The notes: generated by a model from the letters alone, not told the origin. Positions 51,369 through 59,725 are shown, counted from the first letter of the stretch. The stretch: 64,000 bases of DNA from Solobacterium sp. (GCA_017404505.1 JAFRCE010000008.1:33039-97038), one strand, 5' to 3'. Made by a program: numbers and translations.

Positions 51369-52674
51369 ATTATTTCTGCAGCAGATGCGGGAGCTTCTGA
51401 AAGACGAATTTGATGCTTATCTTAATGCTCTTTCCGAAAAGCCCCGCAAAGGTCTGCGCGTCAACACGCTGAAAACGGATGCGGAAACATGCCGGCAGGA
51501 TACCGGCATTTTCATGGTGGAAAGTCCTTTCGCCGTAAATGGCTTTTATGTGGAAGAAGAAAGAGGTCTTGGCCTGACACCGGGTTATGCCTGCGGTCTC
51601 TATTATCTGCAGGAGCCAAGCGCTTCAGCTGCCGTTACGGTGCTGCGGCCAGAAAAGGGAAGCAAAGTGCTGGACATGTGCGCCGCGCCGGGTTCCAAAT
51701 CGACCCAGATTGCCGAATACCTTCAGCAGACAGGACTGCTTGTCTGCAATGAAATCAATACCCAGCGGGCGAGGATACTCGTGGAAAATATTGAGCGGAA
51801 CGGCACCGCCAACTGCATTGTATATAATAACGACAGCAGTGATATTGCCGCATCATTTGCCGGATACTTTGACTATGTACTGTGTGATACGCCCTGCTCG
51901 GGCGAAGGCATGTTCCGCAAGGAAGAAGACGCAGTGGCCATGTGGAGTCCGCAGAATGTCGAACTCTGTGCCCAGCGGCAGAGAATGATCATCGAGAATG
52001 CGTACAGATGCCTGAAAAAGGATGGTGTGCTGGTTTATTCGACATGCACTTTGAACAGACAGGAAAACGAGAAGATGCTGGCTGGTTTCCTGAGCGATCA
52101 TCCGGACATGCAGATGGAAGATGCCGGTGTGTCTTTCGGCCGGCCGGGTTTTGATGAAGGCTTCGGTACGGACAAAGCGATCCGTATCTTTCCGATGGAC
52201 GGCGGCGAGGGGCATTTTATAGCCCGTATGAGGCGGACAAGCGACGCGGATGGAAAAGAACCCGCTGTATCTTCGGGGCGTCTTCCTGCGGCCGCAGCGG
52301 CCGTTCTGAAGGATCTGCTGGAAAAGCAGTATCCGTATTATTACACGTATCAGAACCGCATCTACGGCGGTATCTGTCCTTTTCTGATGCCGAAGGGACT
52401 GCACCTGATGCGGCATCAGGTATATCTTGGCGAAATGATCCGGGATCGTTTCGAACCGTCCCATCATTTGTTTGCTTCTGCATACACGGCCTTCAAAAAC
52501 TGTTATGATATGAGTGATGATGAATGCCGGCGCTATCTGCATGGCGAACAGCTGAGTGCCACTTTGCCGAAAGGCTGGTATGCGATGCAGTGGAAAGGCC
52601 ATACGGTAGGCGGCGCAAAGTCCGACGGCCGGGCATTGAAGAACAAATATCCGAAACAATACAGGTTAAAGTAA
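51361..52674 (+). CDS. RsmB/NOP-family rRNA cytosine-C5 methyltransferase (RsmF/YebU-like)
   Basis: The 437-residue protein has SAM motif LDMCAAPGSKSTQIA, catalytic DTPCSGEGMFRK and the second cysteine in VYSTCTLNRQENE, the pair used by m5C methyltransferases. The C-terminal domain (YTYQNRIYGGICPFLMPKGLHLMRHQVYLGE) is typical of RsmF-type proteins with a PUA-like end. It modifies a cytosine in 16S rRNA. The next gene starts one base after its stop. Confidence 0.92.
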   Translation: MNELFLQQMRELLKDEFDAYLNALSEKPRKGLRVNTLKTDAETCRQDTGIFMVESPFAVNGFYVEEERGLGLTPGYACGLYYLQEPSASAAVTVLRPEKGSKVLDMCAAPGSKSTQIAEYLQQTGLLVCNEINTQRARILVENIERNGTANCIVYNNDSSDIAASFAGYFDYVLCDTPCSGEGMFRKEEDAVAMWSPQNVELCAQRQRMIIENAYRCLKKDGVLVYSTCTLNRQENEKMLAGFLSDHPDMQMEDAGVSFGRPGFDEGFGTDKAIRIFPMDGGEGHFIARMRRTSDADGKEPAVSSGRLPAAAAAVLKDLLEKQYPYYYTYQNRIYGGICPFLMPKGLHLMRHQVYLGEMIRDRFEPSHHLFASAYTAFKNCYDMSDDECRRYLHGEQLSATLPKGWYAMQWKGHTVGGAKSDGRALKNKYPKQYRLK

Positions 52675-52675
52675 T

Positions 52676-54046
52676 ATGCGTATCCAATTATTTGATTTTA
52701 TCGATGACACCCTTGAGTATTACGAAAGGAAGATGCCTTCTTTTGAGTATGCCCAGAAACAGGTCATGACAGCTTTTCAGAACATGTTTTCCGATAAGAC
52801 GGATTCGATCGTCAATTATCATACCCGGATCAAGAAGCTGAACAGTCTGAAGGAAAAACTGATCCGCAACCAGTTTTATCTTGATTATTCGACACCGGAA
52901 GAAGCCATCGAGCATCTCTCCGATCTGATCGGGATCACCATTCAGTGCCGTTTTATCCGCAACGAAACCGAGATTTACAAAGAACTCTTCAATTATTTCG
53001 AGAATGCGGACAATGGCTACAGTGCCTGTATCATTGACAAGAACATTTTCATGAATCTGCATATGCCGCAGCCGCAGATCCAGCGCAACGGTTTCACGAT
53101 TTTCCGAATCGACGGCTATTACATGTTCAACTACACCCGCATCAATTTCGAACTGCAGATCAAGTCCCTGGTGCATACTTTCTGGAGTGAGATCGAGCAT
53201 GAAGTCGTCTATAAGAATCCCGGCTTTGTCATGTATGACAATTTCAACCGCAACATGCTGGGTGCGATCCGCGACAATCTTGACGTCGTTGACCGGCAGC
53301 TGGAAATCATGTACAACGAGATTTCCCATGAAAGCAAACGCAATCAGATCGGTATGGATGAGCAGGGCTTCAAGCTGTTTGTTTCCCGCAGCATCAACGA
53401 TCTGGTCAACCGCAAGATGAAGGATTCGGTCGGTTTCGCGACGGACTTCAAGAAATGCAGTGCCACGATTTCCCAGTATATCTATCTGCACGATTTCATG
53501 GGAGAAGGGGAAAACCGCATCAAGATGGTTGACTATCTGGAAAAGATCTCGGTGATCAATGAAGATGATCTGGATTTCAGTGAAACGCTGCAGCTCAGCG
53601 GTGAATACCATTCGCGCGATATTTTCTGCGACATACTGGGAAAATATATGCAGACAGTGATCAATACCAATTTCCGCTGGCATGTTTTCTTCACGATGCT
53701 GTTTGAACTGGAGGAAAGCGACAACATCGTGGTTCTGGATGATTTCCTCAGTGTCATCAAAAAACTTCTCATTCAGCCGCGCTGGTACCGTTCGACATTC
53801 TCTTCGTTTGACAAGGATGTGCAGGATACCATGCACTTCGAACTGAGCAAGACCATGGCAGAGGCACTGGTCGATGTCGACAAGATCGATATCGTGCATG
53901 AAGACAAGCTTTACCGCTGCATGAATATCTTCCGGGCGTTTACCGATAACCTGCAGAAAAGGTATAAAGACGGAAAAATCATGCTGAGAGATATCGAAAC
54001 GATCCGTGATGATCTGTATCATCAGATCGCGATGCTGTTTAAATAA
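52676..54046 (+). CDS. RelA/SpoT-domain protein, ppGpp-synthetase-like and divergent
   Basis: The 456-residue protein contains a RelA_SpoT synthetase-type region in its first 180 residues: the loop RIKKLNSLKEK (R-x-K-x3-S-x3-K), LSDLIGITIQCRF and FELQIKSLVHTFWSEIEHEVVY. Standard synthetases read DxxGxR at the second motif; here it is DLIGITI, so the Arg is replaced. No HD hydrolase, TGS or ACT domain is present. Some 270 residues of helical, unassigned sequence follow. It might be an active small alarmone synthetase, a degenerate one, or a RelA-fold toxin. It is translated directly after the methyltransferase gene. Confidence 0.7.
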   Translation: MRIQLFDFIDDTLEYYERKMPSFEYAQKQVMTAFQNMFSDKTDSIVNYHTRIKKLNSLKEKLIRNQFYLDYSTPEEAIEHLSDLIGITIQCRFIRNETEIYKELFNYFENADNGYSACIIDKNIFMNLHMPQPQIQRNGFTIFRIDGYYMFNYTRINFELQIKSLVHTFWSEIEHEVVYKNPGFVMYDNFNRNMLGAIRDNLDVVDRQLEIMYNEISHESKRNQIGMDEQGFKLFVSRSINDLVNRKMKDSVGFATDFKKCSATISQYIYLHDFMGEGENRIKMVDYLEKISVINEDDLDFSETLQLSGEYHSRDIFCDILGKYMQTVINTNFRWHVFFTMLFELEESDNIVVLDDFLSVIKKLLIQPRWYRSTFSSFDKDVQDTMHFELSKTMAEALVDVDKIDIVHEDKLYRCMNIFRAFTDNLQKRYKDGKIMLRDIETIRDDLYHQIAMLFK

Positions 54047-54085
54047 TGAAAATACTGTTATAATAGGACAGTCGAGGTGATTAAT

Positions 54086-54412
54086 ATGGCACAGGATTAT
54101 GTAGTACTGAATGAAAACAACGGCAATGGCATGATCGCCATCAATAAGTCCGTATTCAAAGCAATCTCCGAACTCAGCATTGATGATATCGAGAATTCTG
54201 TCCGTATTCCGGACACCAGATTCAGCAAGCCGCTGAATGTAAGAATCGAAAAGAACAAGCTCTATATCACAGCGGATATCAAGATTAAATACGGCGCCAA
54301 CGTCGAAGCGACATGCGAACTGGTGCAGAATAAGATCTATGAAAATCTGCTGCTGATGACAGGCTTCAAAGCCAGCGACGTAACTGTTAATGTTACCGGT
54401 TTTGAAATCTGA
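54086..54412 (+). CDS. Asp23/Gls24 (DUF322) family protein
   Basis: ATG 54086 after GAGGTGATTAAT gives 108 residues. MIAINKSVFKAISELSIDDIENSV, KLYITADIKIKYGANV and VNVTGFEI match the Asp23/Gls24 alkaline-shock/envelope-stress family. These proteins often sit next to the membrane; the molecular function is poorly known. A TATAAT at 54059 may be its promoter. Confidence 0.88.
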   Translation: MAQDYVVLNENNGNGMIAINKSVFKAISELSIDDIENSVRIPDTRFSKPLNVRIEKNKLYITADIKIKYGANVEATCELVQNKIYENLLLMTGFKASDVTVNVTGFEI

Positions 54413-54420
54413 AAACATGC

Positions 54421-54449
54421 TTGACAAGCGATAAATATAGTAGTTAAAT
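54421..54449 (+). promoter_or_regulatory. Promoter of the infC-rpmI-rplT operon
   Basis: A perfect TTGACA (54421-54426), a 17-base spacer and TTAAAT (54444-54449). Confidence 0.85.
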
Positions 54450-54456
54450 AAACAAG

Positions 54457-54600
54457 GTAATTGAATTTCGGAAAGAAGAAGCACCGCTTCTCACCTGAAG
54501 TCCATCAGGACCTGGGTAGAAATGCCGCAAGAGATTGATTGAACAGTTTTCTGAGGGCAGGTGCGTATTCCGTATCTGCTTTTTCAATTATGATAGGAGG
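54457..54600 (+). promoter_or_regulatory. L20-type leader with attenuator before infC
   Basis: About 145 untranslated bases contain AAGCACCGCTTCTCACCTGAA, then CAGGACCTGGGTAGAAATG. Near the end a hairpin pairs GCAGGTGCG with CGTATCTGC (54557-54579) and runs into TTTTT. This is where Firmicutes carry the L20 leader, at which L20 causes premature termination. The visible terminator supports this. Confidence 0.75.
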
Positions 54601-54606
54601 GTTTAC

Positions 54607-55203
54607 TTGGGAAGACCAAAAAACAACAAAAACAGACGTAAAGAACCGCAGGATATCGTAAATGAAGATATCCGATTCAAAGAAGTGCTTGTTATCGGAC
54701 CGAACGGAGAACAGCTCGGTGTCATGATGCGCCGTGAAGCACTGGAGAAGGCTTATGAGCTCGATCTGGACCTGCTCTGTGTCGCGCCGAACGCACCAAC
54801 CCCGGTATGCAAGATCCTGGACTATGGACGCTACCGTTTCGAAGAACAGAAGAAAGCCCGTGATGCCAAGAAGAAGCAGCACGTGACAGAGATCAAGGGA
54901 CTGCGTGTTTCACCGGTCATTGATCAGCATGACTTCGACACAAAGCTGAAGAGAGCCAGAGAATGGATCGAGGACGGTCAGAAAGTCAAGATCGACATGC
55001 GCTTCCGCGGCCGTATGATCACACGTCAGGAAGTCGGCAAGGAGATTCTCAATCAGTTTATTGAGCAGATTTCGGATATAGCTGAAGTTACCAAAGCTCC
55101 TTCTCTTGAAGGAAACACGATGTCCGTAGTATTCTCGCCAAGAAAAGGTAAAGTAAAGGAGAACAAAAATGAAAGCGAAAGCAAAGAAGCCAAAGAAAAT
55201 TAA
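54607..55203 (+). CDS. infC: Translation initiation factor IF-3
   Basis: The 198-residue protein starts with TTG 54607, seven bases after AGGAGG; the open frame further upstream is leader RNA. The N-domain shows NEDIRFKEVLVIGPNGEQLG and the C-domain KGLRVSPVIDQHDFDTKL and FRGRMITRQEVGKE. The charged tail (NKNESESKEAKEN) is longer than usual. A non-ATG start is usual for infC because IF-3 discriminates against it and so controls itself. Confidence 0.95.
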   Translation: MGRPKNNKNRRKEPQDIVNEDIRFKEVLVIGPNGEQLGVMMRREALEKAYELDLDLLCVAPNAPTPVCKILDYGRYRFEEQKKARDAKKKQHVTEIKGLRVSPVIDQHDFDTKLKRAREWIEDGQKVKIDMRFRGRMITRQEVGKEILNQFIEQISDIAEVTKAPSLEGNTMSVVFSPRKGKVKENKNESESKEAKEN

Positions 55204-55390
55204 GATGAAGACGAAGAAGACCTTCGCTAAGCGCAGTAAGATTTCCGGAAGCGGAAAACTCATTGTTCAGCACAACTACGTTTCACACTTTGCAGCAAAC
55301 AAGAGCCACAAGCAGAAGATGCACCTGGCTAAGAGTACAACTGCTCACGATTCCGATTACAAGCGTGACAAGCAGCTGTTACAGGGTTGA
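55169..55390 (+). CDS. rpmI: 50S ribosomal protein L35
   Basis: ATG 55169 is chosen because of the strong AAAGGAG site before it; it overlaps infC by 35 bases and adds 12 basic residues (MKAKAKKPKKIK). The alternative ATG at 55205 gives the usual length (MKTKKTFAKR) but a poor site. The core SKISGSGKL...NYVSHFA pattern is L35-like. Confidence 0.9.
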   Translation: MKAKAKKPKKIKMKTKKTFAKRSKISGSGKLIVQHNYVSHFAANKSHKQKMHLAKSTTAHDSDYKRDKQLLQG

Positions 55391-55406
55391 TCAGGAGGGC
55401 TAGAAG

Positions 55407-55766
55407 ATGAGAGTAAAAGGATCTACACCAACACGCAACAGACGTAAGAAAGTACTGAAGCTTGCCAAGGGTTATTTCGGCAGCAAACACCTTCTGTACA
55501 GAACCGCCAATGAACAGGTAATGCGTTCATTGAGATATTCCTATATCGGCAGAAAGCAGACAAAGCGTGAAATGCGCAAACTGTGGATTGCCCGTATCAA
55601 TGCCGCATGCAGAATGCATGACCTCAGCTACAGCAAGTTCATGCACGGTCTGAAGCTGGCCAACATCAATGTCAACCGTAAGATGCTCTCCGAAATCGCC
55701 ATTCATGACGAGAAGGGCTTCGCTGATCTGGTATCCGCTGCCAAAGCAGAACTGGAAAAGGCATAA
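55407..55766 (+). CDS. rplT: 50S ribosomal protein L20
   Basis: The 119-residue protein starts [19 protein letters not shown] and has the L20 blocks [19 protein letters not shown] and [18 protein letters not shown]. It is needed for early 50S assembly and represses its operon via the leader at 54457-54600. The start follows AGGAGGGCTAGAAG. Confidence 0.97.
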   Translation: MRVKGSTPTRNRRKKVLKLAKGYFGSKHLLYRTANEQVMRSLRYSYIGRKQTKREMRKLWIARINAACRMHDLSYSKFMHGLKLANINVNRKMLSEIAIHDEKGFADLVSAAKAELEKA

Positions 55767-55771
55767 TCAGG

Positions 55772-55800
55772 TTGTCATCTGAGCCAAAATATAGTAAGAT
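55772..55800 (+). promoter_or_regulatory. Candidate promoter for tRNA-Glu
   Basis: TTGTCA (55772-55777), 17 bases, TAAGAT (55795-55800). A hairpin (GGGAAACT / AGTTTCCC, 55812-55834) without a T-run lies between it and the tRNA and may guide 5' processing. Confidence 0.5.
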
Positions 55801-55840
55801 ATCAACGCACTGGGAAACTTCATGAGAGTTTCCCGATCCT

Positions 55841-55914
55841 GGCGCGTTGGTGAAGCGGCTTAACACACCGCCCTCTCAAGGCGGCATTCACGGGTTCGAA
55901 TCCCGTACGCGTCA
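55841..55914 (+). tRNA. tRNA-Glu (anticodon CTC)
   Basis: A full cloverleaf is visible: acceptor GGCGCGT/ACGCGTC (one G-U), D-stem GTG/CAC, anticodon stem CCGCC/GGCGG with loop CTCTCAA (anticodon CTC), T-stem ACGGG/CCCGT with loop TTCGAAT. The terminal CCA is not encoded (ACTG follows). CTC reads GAG. It is convergent with gltX, the enzyme that charges it. Confidence 0.93.
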
Positions 55915-55917
55915 CTG

Positions 55918-55944
55918 AAACTGTATCGAAAGATACAGTTTTTT
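55918..55944 (+). terminator. Terminator after tRNA-Glu
   Basis: ACTGTATC (55920-55927), loop GAAA, GATACAGT (55932-55939), then TTTTTTA. The remaining 55945-56083 stretch holds no gene I can support. Confidence 0.85.
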
Positions 55945-56083
55945 ATTGTTTATCCCGCAATTATTAAATCGACAAGCTGTGTCGAAATGTTGCATTTCTG
56001 TCCTCCTGGTGAAAAGGCAAAGAATGGCATATATGACAAAACGTGTCGAAATAATAGTTGATGATTTTTCTGCCGGACAAAAG

Positions 56084-56109
56084 AAAAAAACCGGAGGATT
56101 CTCCGGTTT
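56084..56109 (-). terminator. gltX terminator
   Basis: On the minus strand AAACCGGAG (56109-56101) and CTCCGGTTT (56096-56088) form the stem, followed by a U-run (plus-strand A-run 56084-56090). Confidence 0.85.
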
Positions 56110-56115
56110 CAGTGC

Positions 56116-57552
56116 TTATAACTGGCTGATGGCGATATCAAGCCGGCGCAGAGTTTCTTCCTTGCCGAGAATGGAGGCGATTTCGATCGCTCCGCCCGGG
56201 GTGGAAGGAAGGCCGGTAATGGCGACTCTGAGTGGGAAGAGAACCTGGCCGTTTTTCTTTTCCAGTTTCTTCGGCAGTTCCAGAAGGACCGTGTGAAGAG
56301 CTTCCTGGGACCAGTCTTCCTGATTCTGCAGTAGCGTGAGGCATTCCGGCAGGATTTCTTTTGCGACGTCCGCGTTTGTCTTCATCTTCTTATTGAAGTA
56401 AAGATCATTTGTGAAGGATGGGAACTCATCGAAGAATGTCAGCATACCCGGAATTTCCTGAAGGGTATTGGCACGCTGCTGAATGATCGCGGCGATCTTG
56501 CGGCGGTCATAGTCACCTTTGACAGCCTGATCGATATACGGTGTGACCAGTTCAGTATATGTATCGAGGTCCATCTGCCGCAGCCACATGCCGTTAAGCC
56601 ACTTCAGTTTTTCCGGATCAAAGATGGCACCGACTTTACCGATACGTTTGACATTGAATGCCTGCACCAGTTCGTCAAGTGTGTAGATTTCTCTGTCTTC
56701 TTCCGGTGCCCAGCCAAGCAGGGCGATATAGTTGAGGATCGCTTCCGGCAGATAGCCTTTTGCGACAAGATCCTGGAAAGAAGCATCGCCGTTGCGCTTG
56801 GAAAGCTTGCTATGCTCGTCTTTCATGACCGGCGGGCAGTGAATGTAGCGGGGGATATCCCAGTCAAAGGCATTGTAGATGAGGTTGTATTTCGGCGTGG
56901 AAGAGAGATATTCCATACCGCGGACAACATCGGTAATGCCCATCAGATGATCGTCAATGACATTGGCGAAATTGTACGTTGGGAAGCCGTCACTCTTCAG
57001 AAGAACCTGCTCGTCAAGTGTGCTGTTGTCGACGGTAATCGTTCCGAACACTTCATCGTCGAAGGATGTCTGTCCTTCCGGAATCGTCTGGCGGATGACA
57101 TATTTCGCACCTTCAGCAATCCGCTTCTCACACTCTTCCGCGGAGAGAAGCTTGCAGGGATCATCGTATTTGAAACTGTCACCTTCCGCTTCACGCTGGG
57201 CCTGCAGCATTTCTTCATCACAGAAGCAGTAATGGGCGCCACCGCGCTTGATCAGACGTACGGCATAATCACGGTATAGGCCGCTTGTCACACGCTCGGA
57301 CTGAACGTACGGTCCGTAGGCACCGCCGACATCCGGTCCTTCGTCATGTTTCAGGCCGCATGCCCGGATGGTGTCATAGATAATATCTGTCGCGCCTTCG
57401 ACAAGACGTCCCTGATCGGTATCCTCGATACGGAGAATAAATACTCCATCCGGGTCCTTACGGGCGACAAGATAGGCATAAAGGGCGGTACGCAGGTTGC
57501 CGATATGCATATATCCGGTCGGACTCGGCGCAAATCTTGTTCTGACTGTCAT
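56116..57552 (-). CDS. gltX: Glutamyl-tRNA synthetase
   Basis: The 478-residue protein has the HIGH-type motif FAPSPTGYMHIGNLRTAL and the KMSKS-type motif KLSKRNGD, with full C-terminal anticodon-binding helices. It attaches Glu to tRNA-Glu. In Firmicutes without GlnRS it also charges tRNA-Gln, and GatCAB then amidates it. A tRNA-Glu gene lies downstream and a tRNA-Gln gene upstream, consistent with that. AAGGAG precedes ATG 57552. Confidence 0.96.
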   Translation of the reverse strand: MTVRTRFAPSPTGYMHIGNLRTALYAYLVARKDPDGVFILRIEDTDQGRLVEGATDIIYDTIRACGLKHDEGPDVGGAYGPYVQSERVTSGLYRDYAVRLIKRGGAHYCFCDEEMLQAQREAEGDSFKYDDPCKLLSAEECEKRIAEGAKYVIRQTIPEGQTSFDDEVFGTITVDNSTLDEQVLLKSDGFPTYNFANVIDDHLMGITDVVRGMEYLSSTPKYNLIYNAFDWDIPRYIHCPPVMKDEHSKLSKRNGDASFQDLVAKGYLPEAILNYIALLGWAPEEDREIYTLDELVQAFNVKRIGKVGAIFDPEKLKWLNGMWLRQMDLDTYTELVTPYIDQAVKGDYDRRKIAAIIQQRANTLQEIPGMLTFFDEFPSFTNDLYFNKKMKTNADVAKEILPECLTLLQNQEDWSQEALHTVLLELPKKLEKKNGQVLFPLRVAITGLPSTPGGAIEIASILGKEETLRRLDIAISQL

Positions 57553-57580
57553 GTTAATACTCCTTGTTTTTTACCTGTCA

Positions 57581-57609
57581 ATTCTACTCTAATTCAGCGT
57601 TGCTGACAA
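57581..57609 (-). promoter_or_regulatory. gltX promoter
   Basis: On the minus strand TTGTCA (57609-57604), a 17-base spacer and TAGAAT (57586-57581). Confidence 0.75.
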
Positions 57610-57612
57610 TTG

Positions 57613-57640
57613 AAAGAAAAACCTCAGATTACTCTGAGGT
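57613..57640 (-). terminator. Terminator after tRNA-Gln
   Basis: On the minus strand CCTCAGA and TCTGAGG (57639-57633 / 57628-57622) with loop GTAA, then TTTTTCTTTC. Confidence 0.85.
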
Positions 57641-57714
57641 TGATCCGGTTCTTCATTGATACTGCGCATACATTCACTTTCGTGAACAGCTGCCGATATA
57701 ACGAGAGCCTTAGG

Positions 57715-57786
57715 CTGGGATAGAGAGATTTGAACTCCCGAATGGCTGGTTCAGAGCCAGCTGCCTTACCACTTGGCTATATCCCA
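57715..57786 (-). tRNA. tRNA-Gln (anticodon CTG)
   Basis: Read on the minus strand: acceptor TGGGATA/TATCCCA, D-arm AGCCAAGTGGTAAGGCA, anticodon stem GCTGG/CCAGC with loop CTCTGAA (anticodon CTG), T-arm with loop TTCAAAT, discriminator G73, no encoded CCA. The weak first pair (U1-A72) is typical of tRNA-Gln. CTG reads CAG. Confidence 0.93.
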
Positions 57787-57804
57787 ATATTTACTGCAAT
57801 AACT

Positions 57805-57832
57805 ATTATAGCCATTTGCCAAAAAACATCAA
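57805..57832 (-). promoter_or_regulatory. Promoter of tRNA-Gln
   Basis: On the minus strand TTGATG (57832-57827), 16 bases, then a perfect TATAAT (57810-57805), 19 bases before the tRNA. Confidence 0.75.
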
Positions 57833-58028
57833 GAAAAAGTTTTTTTCAGTTTTCAGTTATGTTTTCATTGCTTCAGAACGGCCGCAGATCCGTGTTTCCA
57901 AGGTTCGATCGATACGATGTTTTTTGTCCGGATGTGGCATACTGTTTGCCGCTTCCAGATTTCAAAAGAAATACTGTTCTATAAAAGAGGTGGTTGATAT
58001 AATATTACCGGAAATGAGGAAAATACAT

Positions 58029-59219
58029 ATGGAACGAATGATTGGCACCGTTTCACGCGGACTTCGCGCCCCGATCGTCAAGACAGGCGACGATCTCAAA
58101 GCAATCGCAGTAGATACTGTTCTAAAGGCAGCCGCGGCTGGAGAATTTGAAATCCGAGACAGGGATGTTCTGGCCATTACTGAATCCATCCTGGCCCGTG
58201 CCCAGGGCAATTACTGCAGCATCGACGACATCGGCACCGATGTCAGAAACAAACTCGGCGGAGAAACGATCGGTGTCATTTTCCCGATCACCAGCCGCAA
58301 CCGTTTCGCCATTGTTCTGCGCGGTATCGCCAGAGGTGCGAAAAAGATAGTGCTGATGCTCAGCTATCCGTCGGATGAAGTCGGCAACCCGCTGTTTGAC
58401 GTCGAACTGCTTTATGATACGAATATCAATCCGTACTCGGATGTCCTCACACAGGAACAGTTTGAGGCCGCTTTCGGAAAGGCTTCGCATCCGTTTACCG
58501 CAATGGACTATGTGACATACTACAAGGAACTCATTGAGAACGAAGGCTGCGAGGCTGAGATCATTTTTGCCAACAATGCCGTTTCCATCCTGAAATATAC
58601 AAAGAACGTTCTCAACTGTGACATTCATACCCGCCGCAGAACCAAGAAGATCCTGAAGAGAGCCGGAGCGGAAAAAGTATTCTCTCTTGATCAGATCATG
58701 GACGCGCCGGTAAACGGCAGCGGCTATAACAGTGAATACGGACTGCTCGGTTCCAACAAATCCACCGAGGATACCGTAAAGCTGTTCCCGATGAAAGCTC
58801 AGGAATTTGTTGAAAGCGTTCAGGCTGAACTGATTGAAAAGACCGGCAAGCAGGTCGAAGTCATGGTCTATGGCGACGGCGCCTTCAAGGATCCGGTCGG
58901 AAAGATCTGGGAACTGGCTGATCCGGTTGTTTCACCGGGTTATACATCCGGCTTGATCGGCACACCGAACGAACTGAAACTGAAGTATCTGGCTGACAAT
59001 CAGTTTGCCGGACTGAAAGGGGATGAACTGCGTCATGCCATCCGTCAGTCCATCATTGAGAAGGACGCTCAGCTTGTCGGCAAAATGGATTCGGAAGGAA
59101 CAACACCGCGCCGCCTGACGGACCTGATCGGTTCACTTTCCGATCTGACCAGCGGCTCCGGAGACAAAGGAACTCCGTTTGTCTACATCCAGGGATATTT
59201 TGACAATTATACAGACTGA
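58029..59219 (+). CDS. CofE-like (F420-0:gamma-glutamyl ligase family) protein
   Basis: ATG 58029 follows GAGGA and gives 396 residues. GTVSRGLRAPIVKTGDDL, IRDRDVLAITESILARAQGN, SRNRFAIVLRGIARGAKKIV and SYPSDEVGNPLFD match the F420-0:L-glutamate ligase family. Real CofE proteins add glutamates to coenzyme F420 with GTP. No F420 genes are seen here, and this lineage is not known to make F420. The Firmicutes version is longer and probably ligates Glu to another acceptor. It stands alone between tRNA-Gln and the interrupted gene. Confidence 0.8.
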   Translation: MERMIGTVSRGLRAPIVKTGDDLKAIAVDTVLKAAAAGEFEIRDRDVLAITESILARAQGNYCSIDDIGTDVRNKLGGETIGVIFPITSRNRFAIVLRGIARGAKKIVLMLSYPSDEVGNPLFDVELLYDTNINPYSDVLTQEQFEAAFGKASHPFTAMDYVTYYKELIENEGCEAEIIFANNAVSILKYTKNVLNCDIHTRRRTKKILKRAGAEKVFSLDQIMDAPVNGSGYNSEYGLLGSNKSTEDTVKLFPMKAQEFVESVQAELIEKTGKQVEVMVYGDGAFKDPVGKIWELADPVVSPGYTSGLIGTPNELKLKYLADNQFAGLKGDELRHAIRQSIIEKDAQLVGKMDSEGTTPRRLTDLIGSLSDLTSGSGDKGTPFVYIQGYFDNYTD

Positions 59220-59331
59220 ACATAAGAAGGACATTCCAACTCATATTCTGATGAAAAGCGATTCTCCTTGAAATCTTTTCTGTATCTGTGCCTGGCACAA
59301 CAATGAGAAACAAAGGAAATAGAGAAGAATC

Positions 59332-59667
59332 ATGGAAGAAAAGAGACAACTGAACGACGAAAAAGTACCGGGCGGCAATACCCTGCCGGCGGGTGACTTT
59401 GCCCGTCTTGGTCCTGAAGGCAGAAAAGCGATGCTGAAAGCCTGGCAGAAAATTGACAGTGAAGCAGTCAGTAAACTGTCCGTTTAAGTTCTGAATAAGA
59501 TTTCCGGCGGCGTCAGTGCAGATGATGACGATGATCCCTGGCAATGGTGCTGGTTAACCTCGTACAGCTGCCCGATCTGCGGCGAGGATTTAATCGCCTA
59601 CGCTCCGAACGATGAAATTCAGTATCTTTTCTGCTGGTGCGGATTTAAGGACAGATATCGTGGATAA
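59332..59667 (+). pseudogene. Small double-glycine-motif gene interrupted by a TAA, with C-terminal zinc-ribbon-like cysteines
   Basis: ATG 59332 after GAGAAGAATC opens MEEKRQLNDEKVPGGN and runs in frame to EAVSKLSV, then TAA at 59485-59487. The same frame continues without another stop for 59 codons, starting VLNKISGGVSADDDDDPWQW and including SCPICGEDL and FCWCGF, to TAA at 59665. KLSV-stop-VLNKISGG looks like a double-glycine leader (LSxExLxxISGG) whose Glu codon GAA became TAA. The four cysteines in CPIC and CWC suggest a metal-binding knuckle. The second half has no start site of its own. The full protein would be about 111 residues. Function unknown; it could be a decayed peptide or RiPP-like precursor. 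Confidence 0.55.
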
Positions 59668-59688
59668 TTTGAACTGACAGGAACTGTA

Positions 59689-59725
59689 TTACCGCCGGCA
59701 GACGTGAAGAAACTGTCGGCGGTAA
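59689..59725 (+). other. Strong hairpin without T-run
   Basis: TTACCGCCG (59689-59697) pairs perfectly with CGGCGGTAA (59717-59725), with more pairing inside the loop (GCAG / CTG). No T-run follows. It lies between the interrupted gene and the ROK promoter. It may be a processed or weak terminator, or mark an old insertion. Confidence 0.4.

Noticed and set aside
52688..54484. 598-codon minus-strand open frame opposite the RelA/SpoT-like gene
   Set aside because: It covers a real plus-strand gene with family motifs, a promoter and part of a leader; its composition (His/Asp/Ile-rich) is a codon shadow.
55979..56054. Short direct repeat GTGTCGAAAT, twice
   Set aside because: Ten bases only, in a gap without a gene; likely chance, and no third copy that would suggest an array.
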